A stretch of 10,093 bases of DNA from assembly GCA_003024985.2 (NCBI GenBank), contig PXIH01S0027398.1; one strand, written 5' to 3'. Below, one piece after another: positions 1-8,322 of this stretch. The notes under the pieces are model-generated. The model did not search any database. It saw nothing but the letters and a program-made list of their open reading frames with translations, and was not told the origin of the DNA. The DNA comes from Euperipatoides rowelli. Taxonomy: Eukaryota > Onychophora > Udeonychophora > Euonychophora > Peripatopsidae. Every line of letters begins with the position of its first letter. The stretch's first letter is position 1. A program made the translations under genes and the position numbers.

Positions 1-144
1 ATGTAGCCTACTAAATGTAAACTTATTCAAAAACTCCAATATAATAATAATTAGGTTTTTTTTATTATCATAAAAAAATATATATTAAATACTAGCAAAG
101 ATTGATTACATTTTATAATTTAAAATCAAGAAATTCCCCACCTT
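1..144. other. AT-rich non-coding flank
   Basis: This stretch is mostly A and T, with T and A homopolymers near 55-80, and has no open frame worth calling. It lies just downstream, in the minus-strand sense, of the coding-like island that ends at 145. Confidence 0.5.
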
Positions 145-537
145 TTAATGATTTGCTTCAGCTTTAAGGCTACGGGTGACGTCAAAATTAGCTAGTCTAT
201 TGTGCATGCTTTGCGATTGAGCAAACCTTTCTACTACTTTACTAACCTTGTCTCAGGCTGTTTCTGGAGTAATGGGAGGTCCGGAGTTTGCTATAAATTA
301 GCCAGTAAACTCAGAACTCCTTTAATCTTAAATTTTCAAAAATTATCTTCAGGACAGGAAAAGTCATAAGGATCCAAAAATAGCATCAAACAGAGCTGCT
401 TTAGCAGGCCTTTGAAGAAAATGAAACATCATAGTGCTAGGATGAGTGATTGAGGAGTAGCAGCAAACCTTACGAACACAGTATATAGACATTTCTACTC
501 TTTTATCATATACTGTAGATAAGAGGAAAAGTTTAAG
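145..537 (-). pseudogene. Decayed coding-like island, unrecognised protein
   Basis: A minus-strand island visibly richer in G and C than its flanks. One frame is open for 58 codons (537 to 364) and contains HFLQRPAKAALFDAIFGSL before a TGA at 364-366. The same frame resumes after several stops. It reads FIANSGPPITPETA between a TAA at 298-300 and a TGA at 253-255, and then a protein-like stretch containing KVVERFAQSQSMHNRLANF up to a TAA at 145-147. A neighbouring frame bridges part of the gap (MTFPVLKIIFENLRLKEF, from the ATG at 365-367), which suggests frameshift decay. The TGA at 253-255 could come from a decayed CGA codon. A good acceptor-like tract (pyrimidines ending in CTACAG) ends at 513, so part of the island could instead be exon. 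I do not recognise the protein. It may be a host pseudogene or a transposon remnant. Confidence 0.3.
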
Positions 538-1410
538 CTATACTTATATAATGATCAATAACAATCAATTGAAATAGATTCATGCATACATAAGATCATA
601 CTAAAGTATAGATGCTAGGAATCAAATCGCCAAATTGAACAGAATATTAAAATAAAATTCTTTTAGGCAATCTTTCATTTTAAAAAAATGATGTCATATC
701 AATAAAATGATAAAAGACATTTAAGTATGAAGGAATATAATAATAATTTGGATATTTAAAAAATGTGAAAAGAAATTCAAAATATGTTTGTATTGGAACA
801 GCCTATAATTATTACAAATTAATTACTAATCAATTATTTCTTTTAAGATGATATAAAACAGATTACAAATTATAATTACAAAAATTAAATAAATACTTAC
901 AGTGTATAATTTGTGTTCCATGTATTAAAGATAAAGTGTTTAATCTCTTTGCTGGTTTAATCTTAAATTGAAGCAACTCGGGGTTTTTTTTTATTATTTT
1001 ATTTTAAATGATTTTTTTTTTAAAAAATGATTTAGTAGTGTAAATTATTGATAACTAAAAGTAAAGCTTTAAGTGCACTCAAGATAATTAAATGAAAATT
1101 TTTTTTATTTAAACTCCTATTAGAGAAAATGAGCTTTAAACACTTCACTGAAAACAATATTACACAACAAAGAAAATTATAGACATAAACTACACAGTCA
1201 GTCCATTAATACTATAAATATAAAGAAGTATATGAAAATCTAAGATCATAAATTAAAACAGCTAATGTTTAGTAATTTATCATCAAACTGAAATGTAGAA
1301 ATTCTAAATACTGCTAGCAAAAGATAAAATAGCCAATTGTTATTTTCATTATTATAATATTTTGCTGTTATATTCTCAGTTATATTGTATTATAATTTAT
1401 TGCTTTAAAA
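538..1410. other. Long AT-rich non-coding stretch
   Basis: About 870 bases with frequent stops in all frames. Long T runs lie near 980-1025 and 1098-1110. I see no gene, RNA gene or repeat with recognisable ends. It is consistent with intron or intergenic DNA. Confidence 0.5.
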
Positions 1411-1490
1411 GCGTGTTGCTTAATCTGTGGGTTGTAACCCAAATTTGGGCTGCCAAGCAATTCTGGCTAGGTCGTGTTTGAAACGATTTC
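1411..1490 (+). mobile_element. Probable decayed hAT-type terminus (fragment)
   Basis: The sequence GTTGCTTAATCTGTGGGTTG, followed by TAACCC, AAATTTGGG and a CCAAGCAATTCTGG-like stretch, resembles the common hAT terminus pattern of TTCTCAACCTGTGGGTCGCGACCC and GGGTCGCCAAGCA. Two small palindromes are visible: GGGTT/AACCC around a GT loop, and CCCAAATTTGGG at 1438-1449. The differences from the expected CGCG core (here TGTA) fit CpG decay on both strands. I found no opposite terminus or target-site duplication, so this is a fragment. The match rests on recall of the family pattern, not on an alignment. Confidence 0.4.
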
Positions 1491-2491
1491 ATAATTAGGC
1501 TACCTACAGTTCCTTAAGATAAACAATTGTAAATTTAAAATATAGTTTTAGTTGAGAATTCAATTTGAAAATAAAACAATTGAAAACATTTATATCTATA
1601 GGCTAAACACATTTTGCATCTCATTTTTTACCTGCTCCTGCCAAATAGCACGCACAAGACATGTGGTTAATACAGATTGCTTGTTCTCCCTTTCTCTCTT
1701 CAGAATACCACTAATTTAAATTGGAAATCAGGAATTTCTACTGAATTTTTTCTGTATTTTTTTTAAGACCTGTCACATGCATGTACTTTAAAATTCACCA
1801 CTAAAGAAAATGATGACAAAATAATGTCTTTATATAGTGGTAGATTAAAAAATTAACTAGATATTTACTTAAAGAGACAAATTGAAAGATCAGATGTAGA
1901 AAGAAGGTCAGCTAAAGAAGGTAGCTTAAAGAGAGTATGATCATCATTTACCTATCACACAATGAAAAATACTAAGCATGTATGCAAGTAGCCTATGTCA
2001 CAAGTATTTCTTAGCTTTCAATCAGTTTATAATCAAGTGGCTATGGTGCCAACAATAAACATCCAGAGGATATGAGAGGGAAACATGCTAATCATGGAAA
2101 CTTGCTAGAATCTAACATTATTGTAAAAATTGATTATCATATCCAAGAGTTTACAAACAAAATATCTCATTATTAATCTAAAACAGTACTTATCTTGATA
2201 GTACATTAACAGTATTAAAAATGAATGAACTCATTTTAGATAAGTACCCCCTTTTGAAAAATATTAAATATGAGTATTACTTATAAAACATTTTAGACAA
2301 AGCTATGGACATCGCTTTGGTAGGTCCCAAGCATGTCTGATCTACATGTGAATACCAAAATAAAGTCTACTTATCTGAATGAAAATGCTGAGACATTCTA
2401 TCGCTGAATTAATAATGCATAATAGGAGGGCCAACAAGAACACCAACAAGTTCCACATCAACATGCAATGCATTATTAAAGCAAGTAAAGT
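1491..2491. other. AT-rich stretch without a callable gene
   Basis: No frame supports a gene. A slightly richer patch at 1630-1735 ends in a pyrimidine tract and CAG (CTCCCTTTCTCTCTTCAG, near 1686-1703), which looks like a plus-strand splice acceptor but is followed by no useful open frame. A short open plus-strand frame near 1860-1938 reads LKRQIERSDVERRSAKEG before a TGA and is unassigned. Near the right end is a perfect 12-base inverted repeat, listed separately. Confidence 0.45.
2409..2479. repeat. 12-base perfect inverted repeat
   Basis: TTAATAATGCAT at 2409-2420 is exactly complementary to ATGCATTATTAA at 2468-2479, with a 47-base spacer that is relatively rich in C and G. The next base pair outside the arms does not match. 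It could form a stem or be the relic of a small inverted-repeat element. AT-rich arms of this length can also arise by chance. Confidence 0.5.
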
Positions 2492-2801
2492 AAGGGGGAA
2501 TGTTGCAGGATTAGTTTAACTATATGCAAAACTTGCCTTTCCCTTTTATGCCTGTTCAGGAAATGTTCTATTTAGTAAGTTCTGGCCTTATGTGTTTTGC
2601 ACACTCAACCTGTCTAATAACACCTCTGTGTTTTATACCTACCATGTACTATATTCTGACCAACCACAATTTACTTTTACTTTTAAATAATTTTGCTCAA
2701 AGTATAAGACAAAATTCTTGTAAATAGAGTTATATAATAAAGTGATGTCTTTTGACTAGTTCATTAGAAAAAGTGAATTTTGCCTATATTGTGTGCAAAA
2801 C

Positions 2802-3305
2802 ATTTAAAAATAAATTGTGGATAAATACAAACTACAACTTTACACTGTTTTTTTTTTTTTCAACTTTTAAATTTCCTTATTGCTCTAATAATTAGATAAA
2901 CATAATAATAATAATAGTAAAGATATTTTGACTAGGCCTAATATGAATATGAAATACCATTTATGAAGATATACTGGATTTTAAAATCACTGTGATACAT
3001 TCAGACCATCCCATGATTATTTCTTTTCAATTTTTAAAATAAATATGACAACTTTTACATTTTATTTTTATCTCTGCTATAGGCCTGAAGTACTTTTATT
3101 TAAAAAATATAGTTGCTAACATTATTTATTTATTAGATTACAATGTTACAATAATTGGAGTAGAGGACTCTGACTTCAGAGTAAAGCATCAGTATACAGC
3201 AGTATCGCTTTTTAATTTTTTTTTTTTTTTTATGGTATCACTATAATTTGGGATTTACACAACTCTATCAATAAATGAATTAAAACATATAATTTTACAA
3301 CTTAC
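2802..3305. other. AT-rich intronic stretch downstream of the minus-strand exon
   Basis: Homopolymer T tracts lie near 2848-2860 and 3211-3230, and a short AAT-type run near 2905-2918. No gene is supported. It directly follows the splice donor of the exon at 3306-3401 in the minus-strand sense, so it is most likely intron of that gene. Confidence 0.5.
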
Positions 3306-3401
3306 CAGATCATTNTTTTCTTGAACCAGTTGTTTATTTCCATCTCCAAGATTCTGGATTTGAATCCTTAATTCCTCTGGTGTCATCTCAGTCAGGTCAT
3401 C
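3306..3401 (-). CDS. Internal exon of an unidentified coiled-coil-type protein gene
   Basis: On the minus strand a TTATTATCTTCAG acceptor is followed by 96 bases open in one frame and then by CTG|GTAAGT, a near-perfect donor. The exon is exactly 32 codons, phase 0 at both ends. Its peptide begins DDLTEMTPEELRIQIQNL and continues GDGNKQLVQE, then an ambiguous Lys/Asn (undetermined base at 3315), then NDL. It is rich in E, Q, L, D and N, with leucines and isoleucines spaced as in an amphipathic helix, so a coiled-coil segment is likely. G+C is about 37%, above its flanks. I do not recognise the parent protein. No other exon of this gene can be assigned with confidence, which implies introns of several kilobases on both sides. 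The upstream intron would contain the hAT element and the retrotransposon. Confidence 0.75.
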
Positions 3402-3940
3402 CTGAAGATAATAAAAGTGCATAAATTAAGTTTAATATTATATTAATAGGTATTGTAATTAAGCAAATTTGGTAGACAATTATTTTGTTTGTATGGTAAA
3501 TGATATGTTATATAAGAGACATTCAGAAGTTAACATGACTAACTCCATTTTGAATGAAACTGAGATATTTAGATTTTACAGTGAATGCATACATTTGATT
3601 CTATGATGTAGTAATGGAAAGAGGTGCATTGATACCAGACAGAAGGCACCTAATAAACAGTTTTAAATGACACTAGTATTTATTAATTAATATGCTACAG
3701 GTATTACTGTCATAACGTGGACATAAATCTATAAATACGTATCAAAAGCAGCCGATTGTGCTATTGTATGTTTATCACTTCTGTCTTATGATTAACAGAT
3801 TAGCTTATTACTAAATATATTAACTTGTTGAACATGGTTTATTGTAGAATATAATACTTGTTCTTTTATACATTCATATTATTATTGTAAATGAATATTG
3901 AGTTTCCTTGTTATTAATAATGACAATCTATATGTTTTAG
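3402..3940. other. AT-rich intronic stretch upstream of the exon
   Basis: This begins with the acceptor of the 3306-3401 exon and runs to a plus-strand acceptor-like site (TATATGTTTTAG, ending at 3940). No gene, repeat or RNA gene is recognised in it. Confidence 0.5.
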
Positions 3941-3953
3941 TACTTAACAAAAA

Positions 3954-4779
3954 ATGCTATCAATAGTAGTGAATGAACAACAATATGGAGGAACCAACGG
4001 TCTCTCTAGCCTTCATACAGAAATAGTGAAGTACCAAGCAGAGGTATATATTTTGCATATTGAAAATTATAAAGCACCGTCAATGAAACAGTACAAGATT
4101 CTTTATACTCTTAAATTATTTAACAAATACATTATATTCTTTCCTGTTAACTACATTGATTCCTTTCACTCTGACCCTTTTATCTTGTTACCGTACTTGT
4201 GTTTCTCTTGCACTCTCATAATAGCAATTGAAGTCGGAAAGAAGTTTGTAAAATCATGTTTGTGACAAATATTTTGTATACTTCAATGATTATCACAAAA
4301 TGTAAAAAAAATGTTGCATATAGCCTACAGTATATTAAATCATTCACTATTATTTTTATGAAATTCAAACTATAATCAAATTATTTTTGATACTGTTCAC
4401 TTACTTTACAATTAAAATATGATTTATTCATACAGTCAATTCAACTGCAATTCCCATTTGGAATTCAAATATCAAACTGATAATCATACTTTGAATGAAG
4501 TCTGGAAGGTCAATTGATTTAACTGTTTAGCAGTCCTTTACAGTCTGCACTCCATGTATTTTTCCTTTCCATGTATATCTTGTGTTTCAGAGATCTACCT
4601 CTTTACCAGCACCACAAGTAACACAACCAGTGGTGCAGTCCTTTTCAAAATGTACCAAGACACCAAAATACTATATCAAGATGTGGAAAGGGGTTGAAAT
4701 TTCAGCTGGGGGGAGTAGAGTGATAAAATTCATTCAATGGGGTACAAGGTCAGAGTCTCAGGAAGCAAATGATTATTAA
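3954..4779 (+). CDS. Candidate two-exon small protein gene (3954-4043 joined to 4591-4779)
   Basis: Two plus-strand islands stand out at roughly 40% G+C in very AT-rich DNA. The first starts at an ATG with A at -3, preceded by an in-frame TAA at 3945-3947. It reads 30 codons (beginning MLSIVVNEQQYGG, ending EIVKYQAE) to GAG|GTATAT at 4043/4044, where G+C drops. The second follows a good pyrimidine-rich acceptor (TGTGTTTCAG, ending 4590) and stays open for 62 codons to a TAA at 4777-4779, beginning RSTSLPAPQVTQPVVQ. The junction is in phase, giving 92 residues, basic in the middle (KCTKTPKYYIKMWKG). I recognise no domain, signal peptide or membrane segment. Without splicing, the first frame runs to 4265 (103 codons) with a hydrophobic end, which is the alternative model. 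The 547-base intron and both exons lie on the strand opposite the 3306-3401 exon, so this would be a nested or neighbouring gene. It could also be a transposon relic. Confidence 0.3.
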
Positions 4780-5519
4780 TGAATTTTAAAGTATTATGTG
4801 CTCTTTTGTTATGTGTAATTACAGCATTTTATAAGATTTAAAAACGTTGACAGGCGACACTATTCATCAATTTAACAACCTGTAAGAGTATTTTGATTTC
4901 AGAGTTGTTTATTTATTATTAATTACAAGTGACCTTTTATCCTTTAAAATAATAACTTTTTTAAAATATAAAAAGTACTAGGGCTGTGCCCTGGCCCTAC
5001 TGTTACAACATAAAAATAAATTTACATAGCACAACCACGGAGAATATAAAACAATATGACTTAAATAATTAATTATCAACACTGTCAATTCATACAAAAT
5101 TATTATAGTTAATTCTAAACAATAAATTATTAAATCTCAACATTAATATTATTATTATGTAGAATCCAGTTGATAGTATTTGAAACTTCAATAAAGTTGG
5201 ACTTCTAGGAAAATTTAGAATAGCATATTATGTGAATCATCTGATCATTGTCCAGAAAAATTCATTTTCCTTAACCTTTATTTAAATGTGAACACATCCT
5301 TATTTTGAGAAAATGATGTGAATGAATAGGAGTATCATATTGATCTTTAACTATCTTCTGATCCAATTGTTTTATATTTTGATTTTAATAAAATGTCTTT
5401 TATCTAAAAAGGAATGGGCTGTTAATCAGTTATCCTGAATGGAATATAATATGACAAATACTTCCCTCTATTATATTCTCTAATAACTAATCCTAAGAAA
5501 AATACTGTTTCTTCCTATA
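4780..5519. other. AT-rich non-coding stretch
   Basis: No gene is supported. A small GC-rich hairpin-like patch lies at 4979-4999 (TAGGGC ... GCCCTA, with AGGGC/GCCCT nested inside). A possible poly(A) signal AATAAA at 5015-5020 could serve the plus-strand gene model that ends at 4779. The right edge is the target site of the hAT element. Confidence 0.5.
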
Positions 5520-5527
5520 TTCTAATC
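5520..5527 (+). repeat. Target-site duplication of the hAT element, left copy
   Basis: TTCTAATC lies immediately outside the left terminus and is repeated exactly at 6331-6338 outside the right terminus. Eight-base duplications are characteristic of the hAT superfamily. Confidence 0.88.
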
Positions 5528-6005
5528 CAGGGGTCATCAAACTTTTTTTTACCTACCGCCCACTTTTGTATGTTTGTTGATCAAAAAATTTTGTTACCGC
5601 CCACTTGTAATACATTTTTTTAATAGGCTATATACAGAGTATATAAATAGTAGCCTATATATACTTTGTGTATATTTTATATAGGGATAATTTAAATTAA
5701 ATGAATTTCTGCATCTCCATTTATAGAGCTTAGTGCGTTAGCTGTTTAAATTGGAAAAAAAAAAGTTATAACTTACGTGCAAACAATAAAGTTTATGAAA
5801 TTGGAAGCTGTTGATTAGTAATAGATTCGATGAAACCCGTTTTCCGATACTCTGGTAAAGTTAAATAGCCACGAGTGTATTTCAAATTCAAATTCTTGTT
5901 TTTGAAACATCATACATGGGTTCACAACAATGACTTTATGTGGAAGCATGCTTACTTTCACAAATCTAACTATGTAGTCTGTAGTGCAAAACTGTAGGCA
6001 AACTA

Positions 6006-6030
6006 GTGTGTGTGTGTGTGTGTGTGTGTG
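6006..6030 (+). repeat. GT microsatellite
   Basis: An uninterrupted alternating G and T run of 25 bases inside the hAT element. It generates a spurious Thr-His repeat in a minus-strand frame. Confidence 0.95.
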
Positions 6031-6227
6031 CAACATCAGCGCAATTCACATTAATGGAAATAACAATAACATACAGTATTTCTGAAGCTGATAAATTTTA
6101 AATAATAAATTAAAATTTTGACATTTATAAAAGTGGAAATTAAAAGTAATTAAATAAATCAAGTGAGATTGTCAGCACCAGTATTATGACAAACTTTTGT
6201 TACAAATGGACAAAAATCCCCTCCGCC

Positions 6228-6299
6228 CACCATAATAGCTGAATCGCTCACTAGACAAAAAATCATACTGCACACCAATAAAGCTGAATCGCCCACTAG
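6228..6299 (+). repeat. 27-base imperfect direct repeat in the hAT right end
   Basis: Copies at 6228-6254 and 6273-6299 start 45 bases apart and match at 23 of 27 positions. They share AGCTGAATCGC and CACTAG. The second copy runs into the palindrome at 6290-6305. This is probably part of the transposase recognition region. Confidence 0.8.
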
Positions 6300-6305
6300 T
6301 GGGCG
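6290..6305. repeat. 16-base perfect palindrome
   Basis: CGCCCACTAGTGGGCG is perfectly self-complementary and lies 25 bases from the right end of the hAT element. It joins two opposed copies of the CGCCCACT core, one in the terminal inverted repeat and one in the internal direct repeat. Confidence 0.9.
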
Positions 6306-6330
6306 GTAGGGACCAGGTTGACGACCACTG

Positions 6331-6338
6331 TTCTAATC
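6331..6338 (+). repeat. Target-site duplication of the hAT element, right copy
   Basis: Exact second copy of TTCTAATC, abutting the right terminus (CCACTG) of the element. Confidence 0.88.
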
Positions 6339-7160
6339 AAAGCCCAAACAATAAAACAATAATAGCCTAATTGTTTCTTATATTTTAATCTAAGCCTGAA
6401 AAATAGTCTGAAACGCACTAATCAATACATCCATCAAATTAATAACTCAAAGAAGAATATTCTCCATTAAAAAATGTGTCAACTGTTTGAATACTACTAC
6501 TACTAAAAATAATAACAGTACTCCAATAATAATAACACAAGTACATACAGTACATTTATATTTTCTGTTTTTTTTCTTAAATATCGTCTGCTTGTATAAT
6601 ACAGTATAAGAAAAGTATCAATCATACACTGTTGAAAAAGTCGGGAAAACTGTGTTTTATATAAGATAATTAAAAAACAATTACATCCTAAATTGATAAG
6701 ATTGATTTCATTTTTATTAAAATCTTTTATTTTAGCCTACTTCTTTTTTAATACCAAACCTATAACTAAAATATTTATACATAATTATTACTAATAATTT
6801 CCCACTTAAAGTGGAGTCTGTTTTAATTATAGCTATAACACATTTTCTAAAAAGATTGTAATAAAATTAGCAAATTCAACTGAAGCCAACACAACTATTG
6901 TTAAACATTAAAAACACAAAGCATGATTAGATTTGCCACTTTATTTGTGTCCATAATGTAACTTAAAATCTAAGAATGGAATTCATACATCATGATATCA
7001 GCTTGGTACATTAATAAAAAAAAAAAGATTTGTTAAAGGTGTATTCTATTAAAAAACAAAATATATACAGAAGCAGTATTACTTTAATAACTAGAAAATA
7101 TGCACCATGTTTTTATGATTAGCAGGGCTTTTGGTGATTGGGGCATAATTTTTAATGACT
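6339..7160. other. AT-rich non-coding stretch
   Basis: Contains a short ACT run near 6492-6505, AAT-type runs near 6506-6535, and an A run near 7016-7026. No gene, RNA gene or bounded repeat was recognised. Confidence 0.5.
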
Positions 7161-7352
7161 TCATTGAGTGAATTGTTTAGATTTGGTGATATTACCTAAA
7201 TGAACGGCCATGTGTGATTTGCATTTTTTCAGCAAACAATGACCTCCTTTGAAGATATAGTTGATTAAGTTGATTAGAATAATGATGAGAAACACCTTTA
7301 TGGCTACATCTTTTGAGATTGAGAGTTTGCTGAGCTGGGCTTTGATTTCCAT
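7161..7352 (-). CDS. Candidate 63-residue protein with one hydrophobic segment
   Basis: The ORF starts at an ATG with A at -3 and G at +4 and has an in-frame TAG three codons upstream, so this is the only start for an unspliced reading. Residues about 16-34 form one hydrophobic stretch (VAIKVFLIIILINLINYIF), long enough for a membrane helix. It is followed by a basic, cysteine-containing tail (LLKKCKSHMAVHLG). G+C is about 34%, higher than the flanks, and many codons end in C (ATC, CTC, AAC, GCC), unlike the surrounding AT-rich DNA; both hint at real or former coding. A TATATAT lies about 110 bases upstream but means little in this composition. I recognise no family. It could be a small membrane protein, a last-exon fragment, or the tail of a membrane protein from an old mobile or viral insertion. 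Confidence 0.3.
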   Translation of the reverse strand: MEIKAQLSKLSISKDVAIKVFLIIILINLINYIFKGGHCLLKKCKSHMAVHLGNITKSKQFTQ

Positions 7353-8322
7353 ATTTGCCTAATTTAAACTAATCCAACAATGAAGATTTCATTTGTATTT
7401 TTTTTTATAACTCTATTCATTTAATTGTGTTATTCTTTTAATTTTAAGTAATATGAGACAATATATAAAAAGGTCCATATTCATCGGGACTAGAACCTTT
7501 ATCAAATTTATATACTTTTATTATTATAGGCCTAATGGTTTAACTATGTATTGCAAATAAACATTATAATAATAATAATAATATCCATGACCAAACCATA
7601 TCTCAACCATGGATAAAGTGTATGAAATGGGTCTAAAATTAAAAGGTAATGATGAGAGGGAATAATACCTAATAAGTCGTATTTCTTTTAATACCACATT
7701 ACTCAAAACTATGATTTAATAGTTATACACAGTCTTTACATTTTTTCAGAACTCACTTTAATTAATAAGAAATGGTTTTTATTTCTATATTCTTGAAGAA
7801 ATTGTATACCAAAGAAGATCCCTTTTATGTTAATCAGACCAAATAGTTTGACATCACATTATCCAGAATGATCTGAAAAATTGTTACTTTAGTTACAAGT
7901 TTGTTAGTAAATAAACTTTATATTGATCTGAAACTCCATCATTTTTTCCCCCAGACAGTAATAATACTGTCAATTTAATGAAAATTGTATAAGTAATAGA
8001 CAGTCTGCCATTTTAAACGTTCTCATTTCCTTCAATTGACTTCTTTCTATTATTTGAATAACATTTCATTGAAATTGAAAAAAAAAAAACCTTTCAACTT
8101 TTTCATTGTCTAGTACAAACATATACAGTATATATACACATACATACTGTACATTACAAAGCATATATAGACCGCATATACATAGACACAATATATATTG
8201 TGTACATACATAAACATGATACCAGTATGCAAATATATACGATATAAAGTGTTAGAAAAATTTATATAAATTAATAATGTTAAGTAACAAGCTAATGCCC
8301 AAAATCAAAGGGACAAGTCTTT
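7353..8322. other. AT-rich stretch with simple repeats
   Basis: Holds a TAA run at about 7567-7583, an A run near 8078-8089, and an AT-rich patch at 8120-8245 full of TATA, TACA and TGTA motifs. The right part may be the 3' untranslated tail of the adjacent minus-strand retrotransposon, but no 3' end of that element can be fixed. No gene is supported. Confidence 0.45.
8186..8203. repeat. 18-base perfect palindrome
   Basis: ACACAATATATATTGTGT is perfectly self-complementary and lies in an AT-rich simple-sequence patch. It is probably a by-product of the dinucleotide-rich composition. Confidence 0.85.

Larger units (their letters stand above)
5528..6330 (+). mobile_element. Non-autonomous hAT-type DNA transposon, complete at both ends
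   Basis: The 803-base element is bounded by exact 8-base duplications. The left end begins CAGGGGTCATCAAACT; the right end, reverse-complemented, begins CAGTGGTCGTCAACCT (13 of 16 match). Both fit the CAG-type ends of hAT elements. Just inside, CCTACCGCCCACT occurs on the left (5552-5564) and exactly inverted on the right (6298-6310). The left subterminal region repeats TACCGCCCACTT at 5554-5565 and 5595-5606. The right end has a 27-base imperfect direct repeat and a 16-base palindrome, listed separately. Such subterminal repeats are expected transposase binding sites. No transposase ORF is present; the only long internal frame is created by a GT microsatellite, so movement would have depended on an autonomous relative. 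Intact ends and duplications suggest a fairly recent insertion into the surrounding DNA. Confidence 0.85.

Noticed and set aside
177-184. TGACGTCA, a perfect CREB/ATF-type site
   Set aside because: It falls inside the decayed coding-like island (codons for Phe-Asp-Val-Thr on the minus strand), with no promoter context.
2524-2727. 67-codon plus-strand frame
   Set aside because: It shows no domain, start context or splice support; composition is only slightly above background, and it may be part of an LTR-like repeat.
4591-4779. Minus-strand exon reading of this island (an acceptor-like CTCTACTCCCCCCAG is present)
   Set aside because: All minus frames after that acceptor meet stops within a few dozen bases and no donor precedes them, whereas the plus frame is open throughout.
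4979-4999. GC-rich hairpin TAGGGC...GCCCTA as an RNA element or terminator
   Set aside because: The nested pairings compete with each other and are only 5-6 bases long; there is no conserved RNA structure or transcript context.
5815-6036. 73-codon minus-strand frame starting with Thr-His repeats
   Set aside because: Its start comes from translating the GT microsatellite inside the hAT element; the rest shows no transposase motif.
7524-7706. 60-codon minus-strand frame
   Set aside because: It includes a poly-tyrosine run produced by the TAA microsatellite and has ordinary AT-rich composition.
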